A DNA stretch of 22,119 bases from NCBI GenBank assembly GCA_040226215.1, contig JAVKFF010000109.1, forward strand, positions 1 through 22,119. Reading direction: 5' to 3'. Below the pieces are notes generated by a model. The model did not search any database, was not told the DNA's origin, and worked only from the letters and a program-made list of their open reading frames with translations. The position numbers were made by a program, and so were the translations under genes. Each line of letters opens with the position of its first letter. Within the stretch, counting starts at the first letter, position 1. Shown piece after piece: positions 15,146 to 22,119 of this stretch. This DNA is from JAVKFF01 sp040226215. Its GTDB lineage: Bacteria; Pseudomonadota; Alphaproteobacteria; DSM-16000; Inquilinaceae.

Positions 15146-15201
15146 CAGGGTTGAGCCGCGGCACCCTTGGCGCAGCCCTCGCCGGTCGCCAGACTGGAGC
15201 G

Positions 15202-15801
15202 ATGATCGTCACCCCTGACAGCGCGGATCGCCACACGAACGGCGCCCGCATGACCGTCCGCCCCTTCGTCGCCGCCGGCGAGGAGCTCTGGGTCTTCGCC
15301 TATGGCTCGCTGATGTGGCGGCCGGACTTCCCGCACCTGGAATCGCACCAGGCGATCCTGCACGGCTATCACCGCCGCTTCTGCATCTACTCCCACCGCT
15401 ATCGCGGCACGCCGGAAGTCCCCGGGCTGGTGCTCGGACTCGCCCGCGGCGGGTCGTGCCACGGCATGGTGTTCCGCGTCGCCGCGCCGGAGGCCGAGGC
15501 GGTGACGCGCTACCTCTGGGACCGCGAGATGGTCACCGGCGTCTATCTTCCGACCATGAAGGCGGTGCGCTTCGCCGGGCGGCGGCAGCCGGCGGCCTGC
15601 TTCATCGCCGACCCACGGCACCGCCAGTACTGCGCCGAGCGCGACCCCGACAGCCTCGCCCGGCTGATCGTCCAGGGCCACGGCCAGGCCGGCCCCAATT
15701 CCCAATACCTGTTCAACACGCTCGACCATCTGCGCGAGCTCGGCATCAACGATGCCGGCCTGGAGGGCTTGGCCAGACGGGTACGGGCGGCGCTGGGTTG
15801 A
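15202..15801 (+). CDS. ChaC-like gamma-glutamylcyclotransferase
   Basis: This is a predicted glutathione-specific gamma-glutamylcyclotransferase, which would cleave glutathione to 5-oxoproline and Cys-Gly. The substrate loop VFAYGSLMWRPDF is at about residues 31-43. The catalytic Glu is Glu109 in YLWDREMVTGVY, matching the ChaC motif. QYCAERDPDSLARLI and GPNSQYLFNTLDHLRELGI are also family features. The start is uncertain. I chose ATG 15202, where GGAG lies very close (2 nt), which gives 199 residues. ATG 15250 would give 183 residues and still keep the whole domain, and a TTG at 15151 is also in frame. It follows tyrA by 56 bp on the same strand and could be read from the same transcript, though the pathway is unrelated. 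Confidence 0.85.
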   Translation: MIVTPDSADRHTNGARMTVRPFVAAGEELWVFAYGSLMWRPDFPHLESHQAILHGYHRRFCIYSHRYRGTPEVPGLVLGLARGGSCHGMVFRVAAPEAEAVTRYLWDREMVTGVYLPTMKAVRFAGRRQPAACFIADPRHRQYCAERDPDSLARLIVQGHGQAGPNSQYLFNTLDHLRELGINDAGLEGLARRVRAALG

Positions 15802-15830
15802 CGCCCGCGCCCGTCCAGGCTTGAACCCAC

Positions 15831-16253
15831 GCGAGGACGGGCGCGAGGTTCCGCATCTCCGGCTGTCGCCTCCGTGCGGAACGACGGTGATTATTGTGTT
15901 CGCTCACCCCATCCCCGTCGTTCCGGCCGACCGCAGGAAGAGCCGGAACCTCGCGCGGCCGGGCCGTGGCGTGAGCGAAGACGGGCACGAGGTTCCGCAT
16001 CTCCGGTTGTCGCCTCCGTGCGGAACGACGGTGATTTTGGTGTTCATCAACCCTGTCCCCGTCGTTCCGGCCGACCGCAGGGAGAGCCGGAACCTCGCGC
16101 AGCCTGGCCGTGGCGTGAGTGAAGACGGGCGCGAGGTTCCGCATCTTCGCTACGCTTCGTGCGGAACGACGGTGTTCTATTAGTCACTAACCCATCCCCG
16201 TCGTTCCGGACGACCGCAGGGAGAGCTGGAACCTCGCGCAGCCGGGCCGTGGC
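15831..16253. repeat. Tandem array of three 144-bp nested-palindrome units
   Basis: Units start at about 15836, 15980 and 16124, exactly 144 bp apart; the third ends at about 16253 where similarity stops. Each unit is itself a nested inverted repeat. In unit 1, an outer 13-bp arm GCGCGAGGTTCCG (15841-15853) pairs with 15944-15956. An inner 11-bp arm CGGAACGACGG (15877-15887) pairs with 15915-15925. The arms are well conserved between units, while the loop of about 27 bases differs most. The array fills nearly all of the 465-bp gap 15802-16266 between ChaC and the convergent plsC gene. Open frames through it simply read the repeat and are not genes. Confidence 0.88.
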
Positions 16254-16266
16254 CTCCGACCGTCGC

Positions 16267-17049
16267 CTAATCCTCCGCCGGCGCCAGCGTGCGCGGTCGG
16301 TCCGCCGGGGCGCCCGGCGGGTAGCGGGTCGGCGGTCCGCCGGCGTCGAGCGACAGGCGCTCGCAGGCCTCCTCCAGCGTGCTTTCCAGCCGGGCCATGA
16401 AGTCGTCGCGTTCGAGACCCGGCTGGATCGGCGGCAGCAGTTCCACGGTGATCGTGCCCGGCCGCTTGGTGAAGCTGCGGCGGCCCCAGAACAGGCCGGA
16501 GTTGAGCGCCATGGGCACCACCGGCAGATCGTAGGCGGCGTAGAGCGCGGCGATGCCGATCTTGTAGGGCTTGTAGGCGCCGGCGGCGACCCGTGTGCCC
16601 TGCGGGAAGATGACGATCGGCCGGCCCTCGGCGACCACCGGTGCGGCATTGTCGACCATGCTCTGCACCGCCTTGCCGCCACGGCCCCGGTCGACGGCGA
16701 TCAGCCGGGCCTTGCGCGCGAACCAGCCCCAGATCGGGATCGACAGCAATTCCCGCTTGATGACCACGGCCGGGTCGCCGAACAGCAGGTGCAGCTTCAT
16801 CGTCTCCCACATCGACTGGTGCTTGGCCGCCACCAGATAGGGTCCGGCCGGAAGGTGCTCCAATCCCACCACGCGGTAGTCGATGCCCATCACCCAGCGC
16901 TCGATGCGGGCGAGCATGCGCAGATACCAGCGCACCACCGCCATCATGAAGCGGCGCGGGGTCGCCAGCAGCCAGACCAGCCCGACGAGGCAGAGCGCCG
17001 TGAAGCCATGCATGGCGATGTTGAAGGCGAGGGAACGCAGGAAGAGCAT
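16267..17049 (-). CDS. 1-acyl-sn-glycerol-3-phosphate acyltransferase (PlsC family)
   Basis: This is a 260-residue inner-membrane acyltransferase, which should transfer an acyl chain to lysophosphatidic acid or another lysophospholipid. The N-terminus has a hydrophobic anchor (about residues 8-30). The catalytic HX4E/D motif reads KHQSMWE with His77 and Glu82 in place of the usual Asp. The acceptor-binding motif is FPQGTR (148-153), where most family members have FPEGTR. The fourth motif lies around LPVVPMALNSG (175-185). I recall KHQS and FPQGTR together in other alphaproteobacterial PlsC proteins, so the changes probably do not mean loss of activity. No good Shine-Dalgarno sequence precedes the ATG. 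It is not clearly in an operon: 98 bp separate it from the regulator gene upstream. Confidence 0.88.
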   Translation of the reverse strand: MLFLRSLAFNIAMHGFTALCLVGLVWLLATPRRFMMAVVRWYLRMLARIERWVMGIDYRVVGLEHLPAGPYLVAAKHQSMWETMKLHLLFGDPAVVIKRELLSIPIWGWFARKARLIAVDRGRGGKAVQSMVDNAAPVVAEGRPIVIFPQGTRVAAGAYKPYKIGIAALYAAYDLPVVPMALNSGLFWGRRSFTKRPGTITVELLPPIQPGLERDDFMARLESTLEEACERLSLDAGGPPTRYPPGAPADRPRTLAPAED

Positions 17050-17147
17050 GGGAGCGGTCGGCGGTGGCGGGAACGATTCGTTCGGACCTTAGTACCTGAT
17101 CACTGGCGGCGCCACGACCCGCGCCGAGGGAGTCGCCGGGCGATCGA

Positions 17148-18131
17148 TCAAGGCGGCAGCTGGCCCGAGAGGCTGGCGCGTTCGCTGCGCGGGGCATGGC
17201 CGAAGAAGCTGCGGTAGTTCTTGGCGAAATGGCTGGCCGAGGTGAAGCCGCAGGCCACCGCCACCTGCATGATGGTCATCGGCGTCTGGTGCAGCAGGAG
17301 GCGCGCCTTCTTCAGCCGGAGCTCGGTGTAGTAGCGCATCGGCGACTTGCCGAAATGCTTGCGGAAAAGCCGTTCGAGCTGGCGCGGCGAGACGTCGACC
17401 GCGGCCGCCATGTCGTCCATCCCCAGCGGATGTTCGAGGAAGGCCTCCATCTGGGCGACGGCGGCCAGCACCTTCTTGTCGCTGATGCCGGTGCGGTGCT
17501 GCAGGCTCATGCGCTGGGAATCGTAGGGATGCCGCACGAAGGTATGCAGCAGCTGCTCGGCCACGGTCTGCGCCAGCTCGCGCCCGTAGTCCTGGGCCAG
17601 CAGGTGGATCAGCATGTCGAGCGGCGCGGTGCCGCCGGAGCAGGTGCAGCGCCGTTCGTCGATCTCGAACAGCCGGGCGGTGATGTCGAGATCGGGGAAC
17701 TCCTCGACGAAGGATTCGACGTTCTCCCAGTGGATGGTGCAGCGATGTCCCGCCAGCAGCCCTGCGCGGGCGAGGATCAGCGGGCCGGTGCACACGCCGC
17801 CCAGCGCCACGCCCTGGCGGTCCATGCGCCGCAGCCAGGCGTCGATCTCCCGGTTGCGGTAGACCTCGGCATGGATGCCGGCGCAGACCACGATCAGCGC
17901 CGCGCCGCTGCAATCCTCCAGCCCGCCATCGGGCATCACGGTGGTGCCGTTGGAGCACTGCACGGGGCCACCGGTCGGGCTCAGCAGGCGCCATTCGAAC
18001 AGCGTCCGCTCGGCCACCCGATTGGCCATGCGCAGCGGCTCGATCGAGGCGGTGAAGGCCATGATTGAGAAGTTCGGCAGCAGCAGGAAGACGACGCGCT
18101 GCGGCCGCGCCTGGGGATCGACGTTGAACAT
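17148..18131 (-). CDS. GlxA-type AraC regulator, GbdR-like
   Basis: This is a 327-residue transcriptional regulator. An N-terminal DJ-1/PfpI (class I glutamine amidotransferase-like) domain spans about residues 11-185, starting VVFLLLPNFSIMAFTASIEPLRMAN, with an elbow Cys114 in GGVCTGPLILARAGL. A C-terminal AraC double helix-turn-helix spans about 222-320, with DVSPRQLERLFRKHFG and VAVACGFTSASHFAKNYRSFFG. This architecture and the LLPxFSxMAFxxxIEPLRxAN start recall GbdR, CdhR and SouR, which sense glycine betaine, dimethylglycine, carnitine or sarcosine. The neighbouring sox operon supports such a role, but the ligand is inferred. The frame is open far upstream through the second regulator; ATG 18131 gives the family N-terminus. 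It lies 29 bp after the stop of the next gene and is probably co-transcribed with it. Confidence 0.9.
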   Translation of the reverse strand: MFNVDPQARPQRVVFLLLPNFSIMAFTASIEPLRMANRVAERTLFEWRLLSPTGGPVQCSNGTTVMPDGGLEDCSGAALIVVCAGIHAEVYRNREIDAWLRRMDRQGVALGGVCTGPLILARAGLLAGHRCTIHWENVESFVEEFPDLDITARLFEIDERRCTCSGGTAPLDMLIHLLAQDYGRELAQTVAEQLLHTFVRHPYDSQRMSLQHRTGISDKKVLAAVAQMEAFLEHPLGMDDMAAAVDVSPRQLERLFRKHFGKSPMRYYTELRLKKARLLLHQTPMTIMQVAVACGFTSASHFAKNYRSFFGHAPRSERASLSGQLPP

Positions 18132-18160
18132 GGCGCCGCCGGACCTTGCGCCGGCTCCGC

Positions 18161-19234
18161 TCAGGCCGCCTGCATCGGGCCGGGGGCGCCCGCTGCCGTG
18201 CCGGCCGCCGCTTCGTCCTCGGCGCGCGCATGGGCGCGGATCGCCTGCGGCGAGGCGCCGAAGGCGGTCTTGATCTGGCGACTGAAATGCGAGGCGTCGG
18301 CGAAGCCGCAATCGTAGGCGATCTCCGTCACCGGCCGGTCGGTATGCGTCAGCAGCCAGTGGCCCTGCTGGATGCGCAGGCGCCGCTGATAGGCCGAGGG
18401 CGAGACGCCAAGTTCGCGCCGGAACAGGCGCTCGAGCTGGCGGCGCGACAGGCCCAGCGCCTCGGCCAGCGTCTCCATGGTCGGCGGCTGGGCCACCGAC
18501 TGCTCGATCAGCGACAAGGCGCGACGCAGCCGGGCGTCGCGGACATTCGAGCCGAAGACGATATGTGGCTGCGGCGCCTCGGCCGGGCGCACCCGGTCGG
18601 CCAGCAGGATCTGCGTCGCCTTCTGCGCCCTGGCTTCGCCCAGATGCCGGGCGACCAGCCAGGCGGCGAGGTCGACGGCGCCGGTGCCGCCGGCGCAGGT
18701 GATGCGGTCGCGATCGACCACGAAGAGCTGGTCGGCGATCGGCGTGACGTCCGGGAAGGCGCGGATCAGGTCCCAGTAGTGATACCAGGACACGCAAGCC
18801 CGGCGGCCGGACATCAGGCCGAGGCGGATCAGCGTGAAGACGGCGGTGCACAGCCCGACCAGCGGCACCCGCCTGGCCGCCGCGCGCCGCAGGAAGGCGT
18901 CGAGCGTGGCGTCGTGGGGCAGGCCGCGATGCAGCAGCCCGCCGCACAGGGCGACATAGTCGAAGGCCGCCGGATCGCCGAAATCGGCATCGGGCGTGAT
19001 CGCGGTGCCGCAGCTCGCCCGCACCGGTGCGCCATCGGCGGCCATCACCGTCCAGCGGCAGTCGGCCTGCCGGCTCATGTCGCCCTCGTCGGCGGCGAGA
19101 CGCAGCACGTCGATCATCCCGGCGAAGGGCAGCAGCGTGAACTCGGGCAGCAGAACGAAGCCGACGCGCAGGCGGGGTGCCGGCGCGGCCGTTCGGCTGT
19201 CGGGCTGACGCGTTGTCGCCGCTGCACTCACCAC
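18161..19234 (-). CDS. GlxA-type AraC regulator, second copy
   Basis: This is a regulator of about 357 residues with the same two-domain plan as its downstream neighbour. It has a DJ-1/PfpI domain beginning RVGFVLLPEFTLLPFAGMIDVLRLA with elbow Cys in VGLCTAVFTLI, and an AraC DNA-binding domain with LGLSRRQLERLFRRELG and IAYDCGFADASHFSRQIKTAFG. The two proteins are diverged outside these motifs, so this is an old paralogue pair rather than a fresh duplication. The C-terminal tail is Ala-rich. For the start I prefer GTG 19234, which has GGGAG 9 nt upstream; GTG 19231 and a TTG at 19258 without such a site are alternatives. It is divergent from soxB, and a role in controlling the sarcosine oxidase genes is likely but unproven. 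The ligand may differ from that of the first regulator. Confidence 0.88.
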   Translation of the reverse strand: MVSAAATTRQPDSRTAAPAPRLRVGFVLLPEFTLLPFAGMIDVLRLAADEGDMSRQADCRWTVMAADGAPVRASCGTAITPDADFGDPAAFDYVALCGGLLHRGLPHDATLDAFLRRAAARRVPLVGLCTAVFTLIRLGLMSGRRACVSWYHYWDLIRAFPDVTPIADQLFVVDRDRITCAGGTGAVDLAAWLVARHLGEARAQKATQILLADRVRPAEAPQPHIVFGSNVRDARLRRALSLIEQSVAQPPTMETLAEALGLSRRQLERLFRRELGVSPSAYQRRLRIQQGHWLLTHTDRPVTEIAYDCGFADASHFSRQIKTAFGASPQAIRAHARAEDEAAAGTAAGAPGPMQAA

Positions 19235-19444
19235 GGGGGTCGTCTCCCGTCTCGTCAATGGCGGGCCGGCTCGGAGACCGATTGTCCCCCATCATGCGGT
19301 CCGCGATCAACCCCGGTGATGATGTCGCAAATATTCAAGCCCGCTGGATGCCCGGTTCTTTCCGGCAATTGGCGGCCGGCGCAGTGTAGCCGGACGATTG
19401 CATTCGGCGGATAGCCATGCCGTCCGCCGCCAGGAGGGCTGGTG
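19235..19444. promoter_or_regulatory. Divergent control region between the GlxA-type regulators and sox
   Basis: This stretch of about 210 bp should hold the promoters of both the regulator pair and soxB. Its most AT-rich part is CGCAAATATTCAAG (about 19326-19339). An inverted repeat CCGGC/GCCGG lies at 19362-19379. A very strong Shine-Dalgarno sequence, AGGAGG, lies at 19432-19437, 7 nt before the soxB ATG. I could not identify a confident -35/-10 pair or regulator box. Confidence 0.5.
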
Positions 19445-20695
19445 ATGACGCGTTTTTCATTTCTCAGCGTCGCGCGTAACGCGCTCAGCCACCATCAGGG
19501 CTGGTCGCGGCAGTGGCGCAGCCCGGAACCGCAACCGGAATACGACGTCGTCATCGTCGGCGCCGGCGGCCACGGCCTCGCCACCGCCTACTACCTGGCC
19601 AAGGAGCACGGCATCACCCGCGTGGCGGTGCTGGAGAAGGGCTGGCTGGGCGGCGGCAACACCGCGCGCAACACCACCATCGTGCGCTCCAACTACCTCT
19701 GGGACGAAAGCGCGGCGCTCTACGAGCATTCGCTCAAGCTCTGGGAGGGGCTGTCGCGGGACCTGAACTACAACGTCATGTTCTCCCAGCGCGGCGTCAT
19801 GAACCTGGCGCACAATCTGGGCGACGTGCGCGCCGGCCGGCGCCGGGCCGAGGCCAACCGCCTGAACGGCGTCGATTCCGAATGGCTGGAGCCGGAGGAC
19901 ATCGAGCGTGTCTGCCCGATCCTCAACACCTCGCCCTATCTGCGCTACCCGGTCCTGGGCTCGACCCTGCAGCGGCGCGGCGGCGTCGCCCGGCACGACG
20001 CGGTCGCCTGGGGCTTCGCCCGGGCGGCCGACGCGCGCGGCGTCGACATCATCCAGAACTGCGAGGTGACCGGCATCCGGCGCGAGGGCGGCCGGGTGAC
20101 GGGCGTGGAGACGACGCGGGGCACGATCGGGGCGAAGAAGGTCGGCCTCGTCGCCGCCGGCCATTCCTCCGTGCTGGCGGAGATGGCGGGCATCCGCCTG
20201 CCATTGCAGAGTCACCCGCTGCAGGCGCTGGTTTCCGAGCCGATCAAGCCGGTGCTGGACACGGTGGTGATGTCCGGCGCCATCCATGTCTATGTCAGCC
20301 AGTCCGACAAGGGCGAGCTGGTGATCGGTGCCGGCATCGACGCCTACAACTCCTACGCCCAGCGCGGCAGCTTCCACATCATCGAGCACCAGATGGCCGC
20401 CCTGGTCGAGCTGTTCCCGATCTTCTCGCGCCTGCGCATGCTGCGCGCCTGGGGCGGCATCGTCGACGTCTGCCCGGACGCCTCGCCGATCCTCTCCCTG
20501 ACGCCGGTCGAGGGGCTCTATCTCAATTGCGGCTGGGGCACCGGCGGCTTCAAGGCGACGCCGGGCTCGGGCTGGGTCTTCGCCTGGACCATCGCCAAGG
20601 ACCAGCCGCACCCGATCAACGCGCCCTTCGCGCTTGACCGTTTCACCACCGGCGCGCTGATCGACGAGCACGGCGCCGCCGCCGTGGCCCACTGA
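19445..20695 (+). CDS. soxB: Sarcosine oxidase, beta subunit
   Basis: This is the 416-residue flavoprotein subunit of heterotetrameric sarcosine oxidase, which oxidatively demethylates sarcosine to glycine, with the formaldehyde passed to tetrahydrofolate. The FAD-binding motif VGAGGHGLATAYYLA starts at residue 38, followed by LGGGNTARNTTIVRSNYL (69-86). The likely covalent FMN His is His184 in GGVARHDAVAW, assigned by position in the family. The C-terminal RAWGGIVDVCPDASPIL and LYLNCGWGTGGFKATPGSG are typical of SoxB. The ATG at 19445 follows AGGAGG with a 7-nt spacer; the GTG just before it (19442) is too close to that site. soxD follows after 16 bp. The length is normal and no key residue appears to be missing. 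Confidence 0.96.
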   Translation: MTRFSFLSVARNALSHHQGWSRQWRSPEPQPEYDVVIVGAGGHGLATAYYLAKEHGITRVAVLEKGWLGGGNTARNTTIVRSNYLWDESAALYEHSLKLWEGLSRDLNYNVMFSQRGVMNLAHNLGDVRAGRRRAEANRLNGVDSEWLEPEDIERVCPILNTSPYLRYPVLGSTLQRRGGVARHDAVAWGFARAADARGVDIIQNCEVTGIRREGGRVTGVETTRGTIGAKKVGLVAAGHSSVLAEMAGIRLPLQSHPLQALVSEPIKPVLDTVVMSGAIHVYVSQSDKGELVIGAGIDAYNSYAQRGSFHIIEHQMAALVELFPIFSRLRMLRAWGGIVDVCPDASPILSLTPVEGLYLNCGWGTGGFKATPGSGWVFAWTIAKDQPHPINAPFALDRFTTGALIDEHGAAAVAH

Positions 20696-20711
20696 AGTAA
20701 AGGCGACGACC

Positions 20712-21005
20712 ATGATGCGGATCACCTGCCCCCATTGCGGCGCCCGGAACGAGACCGAGTTCCACTACGGCGGCCAGGCGCATATCGCCCGACCGGCCGA
20801 TCCCGACCTGCTCGACGACGCCGCCTGGGCGGAATACCTGTTCATGCGCGACAATCCCAAGGGCGTCTTCGCCGAGCGCTGGATGCATGCCGCCGGCTGC
20901 CGGCGCTGGTTCAACGCGCTGCGCGACACGCGCAGCCATCGCATCACGGCGGTCTACCCGATGGGTGCGGCCCGGCCGGACCAGGCGGCGGAGCGGACGC
21001 CGTGA
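20712..21005 (+). CDS. soxD: Sarcosine oxidase, delta subunit
   Basis: This is a 97-residue zinc-binding subunit of heterotetrameric sarcosine oxidase. The expected zinc ligands are all present: Cys6 and Cys9 in CPHC, and His59 and Cys63 in MHAAGC. These are the same positions I recall from characterised SoxD proteins, which supports the ATG at 20712 as the start (a second ATG follows immediately). The central YGGQAHIARPADP and CRRWFNALRDTRSH are family hallmarks. The subunit packs against alpha and is needed for the complex. The stop overlaps the GTG start of soxA (GTGA), so the order soxB-soxD-soxA is translationally coupled at this junction. Confidence 0.96.
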   Translation: MMRITCPHCGARNETEFHYGGQAHIARPADPDLLDDAAWAEYLFMRDNPKGVFAERWMHAAGCRRWFNALRDTRSHRITAVYPMGAARPDQAAERTP

Positions 21006-22119
21006 GCGGGACCAGCGCCCTTGACGCAAGCCGTGGCCATGCATTGCCGCGGGTCCGCGCGAACCGTGGCGCCAACACCGCCGGTCAGGCGTTTCGCCTG
21101 GCGGAGGGCGGGCTGGTCGACCGGGCCCGGCCGCTCGCCTTCACCTTCAACGGCAGGGCCTACACGGGGTATGCCGGCGACACCCTGGCCTCGGCCCTGA
21201 TCGCCAACGGCGTGCACCTGGTGGGGCGCAGCTTCAAGTACCACCGTCCTCGCGGCATCCTGGCCGCCGGGGTGGAGGAACCGGGCGCGCTGGTCCAGCT
21301 CGGCCGCGGCGCCACGGCGATCCCCAACCTGCAGGCGACCACGCTGCCGCTGACGGAGGGGCTGGAGGCGCGCAGCGTCAATGTCTTCCCGTCGGTCGGA
21401 TTCGACATCGGCGCGGTCAATGGCTGGTTCTCCCGCCTGCTGCCGGCGGGCTTCTACTACAAGATGTTCTTCGGCTCCCGCTGGGCCTGGCGGCATCTCT
21501 ACGAGCCGGTGATCCGCCGCGCCGCCGGTTGGGGCCGCGCGCCGGATGGGCCGGACCCGGATCTCTACGACCACCGCCACCGCCATTGCGACGTGCTGGT
21601 GGTCGGCGGCGGGCCGGCCGGGCTGATGGCGGCCCGGGCGGCCGCCGCCGGGGGCGCCCGGGTCATGCTGTGCGAGGCCGATACCCGTCTGGGCGGCAGC
21701 CTGCTGGGCGCGGATGCCAGCGTCGACGGCCAGCCGGGCTCGGTCTGGGTGGATAGCCTCGCCGCCGAGCTGGCGGCGCTGCCGGAGGTCACCGTGCTGC
21801 CGCGCACCACCGTCTTCGGCGCCTATGACGACAACTATCTCTGCGCCATCGAGGACGTCACGGACGGCCCCGTGCGCCAGCGCGTCTGGCATCTTCGCGC
21901 CGGCCGGGTCGTGCTGGCGACGGGCGCGCACGAACGCCCGCTGGTCTTCGCCGACAACGACCGCCCCGGCGTCATGCTCGCCGGCGCCGTCTTCGAGGAT
22001 GTCGGCCAGTGGAAGCGCCCGCGCCACTACCCGGCGGCCGGCGAAACCATGGTCCAGGCGGTGGCGCGGGAATGCGCCGCGGTGCGCCGGGGTGTGGGCA
22101 TCCTCGACGCCTCGACGCT
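21002..22119 (+). CDS. soxA: Sarcosine oxidase, alpha subunit, with an apparent internal deletion; runs off the window
   Basis: The frame opens at GTG 21002, overlapping the soxD stop, and stays open for 372 codons to the window end. The N-terminus is standard SoxA: FTFNGRAYTGYAGDTLASAL, then VHLVGRSFKYHRPRGILAAG, a dinucleotide-binding VVGGGPAGLMAARAA (from about residue 200), PRTTVFGAYDDNY and LATGAHERPLVFADNDRPGV. At LAGAV (residues 326-330) the sequence then jumps straight to FEDVGQWKRPRHYPAAGETM and VARECAAVRRGVGILDAST, which in intact SoxA open the C-terminal aminomethyltransferase (T-protein-like) domain. From memory of the family, about 270-300 residues between these motifs are missing, including the NAD-side half of the flavin domain and the A3 domain. 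The frame is kept. Such a subunit should not work normally. A real deletion and an assembly collapse are both possible. soxG would be expected downstream. Confidence 0.9.
   Translation, partial: MSGTSALDASRGHALPRVRANRGANTAGQAFRLAEGGLVDRARPLAFTFNGRAYTGYAGDTLASALIANGVHLVGRSFKYHRPRGILAAGVEEPGALVQLGRGATAIPNLQATTLPLTEGLEARSVNVFPSVGFDIGAVNGWFSRLLPAGFYYKMFFGSRWAWRHLYEPVIRRAAGWGRAPDGPDPDLYDHRHRHCDVLVVGGGPAGLMAARAAAAGGARVMLCEADTRLGGSLLGADASVDGQPGSVWVDSLAAELAALPEVTVLPRTTVFGAYDDNYLCAIEDVTDGPVRQRVWHLRAGRVVLATGAHERPLVFADNDRPGVMLAGAVFEDVGQWKRPRHYPAAGETMVQAVARECAAVRRGVGILDAST

Noticed and set aside
15746..16183. Open frames on both strands with internally repeated peptides
   Set aside because: They are translations of the 144-bp palindromic repeat; the repeated peptides follow the DNA period and have no ribosome binding site or homology that I recognise.
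15831..16253. Possible CRISPR array
   Set aside because: Only three units, far too long (144 bp), with internal palindromes and without short unique spacers; no cas genes are nearby.
18132..19310. Upstream extension of the first GlxA-type regulator to about 720 residues
   Set aside because: The extra part only overlaps the second regulator in another frame and has no domain features; the ATG at 18131 gives the family N-terminus.

Overview
The window is GC-rich, densely coded DNA from a bacterial chromosome. It is most probably from an alphaproteobacterium of the Rhodospirillales type. The reasons are the phaA-phaB pair, a DUF3126 gene, the metX-metW pair divergent from chorismate mutase-hisC-tyrA, a YjiN-type DUF445 protein and a heterotetrameric sarcosine oxidase operon. 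This placement rests on gene content only. No rRNA, tRNA, insertion sequence, prophage or CRISPR array was seen.

Layout. 1-928: end of the acetyl-CoA acetyltransferase gene, then phaB (polyhydroxybutyrate precursor synthesis). 964-3727 (minus): an MFS transporter and a DUF445 membrane protein. 3809-6613 (plus): a Nudix hydrolase, an alpha/beta hydrolase and a YddG-like exporter, tightly packed. 6586-7895 (minus): a second EamA transporter and a DUF985 cupin, translationally coupled. 7974-8738 (minus): glyoxalase II, divergent from a methyltransferase (8811-9587). 9571-9821: two copies of an 82-bp palindromic repeat. The first copy supplies the methyltransferase stop codon. 9900-12003 (minus): DUF3126, metW and metX. 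12253-15145 (plus): a chorismate mutase with a degenerate prephenate dehydratase/ACT tail, hisC and tyrA, joined by ATGA overlaps. 15202-15801: a ChaC-like gamma-glutamylcyclotransferase. 15831-16253: three tandem 144-bp units, each a nested palindrome. 16267-17049 (minus): a PlsC-type acyltransferase. 17148-19234 (minus): two tandem GlxA-type AraC regulators, divergent from soxB-soxD-soxA (19445 to the window end).

Functional blocks. The divergent metXW / aroQ-hisC-tyrA block joins the committed steps of methionine synthesis to the tyrosine branch of aromatic synthesis. The right end is a sarcosine (glycine betaine/choline) catabolic locus with candidate regulators of the GbdR/SouR type.

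The strongest anomaly is in soxA. Its reading frame passes from the conserved FAD/NAD-domain motif ending LAGAV directly into the start of the aminomethyltransferase domain (FEDVGQWKR). Roughly 270-300 residues that normally lie between them are missing, and the two motifs meet at a shared Gly-Ala-Val. This is either a genuine in-frame deletion or an assembly artefact. Other points of interest are the pseudo-dehydratase tail on chorismate mutase and the two unrelated palindromic repeat families in the only two gene-free stretches longer than 300 bp. I did not find a convincing new multi-gene defence or mobile system here.
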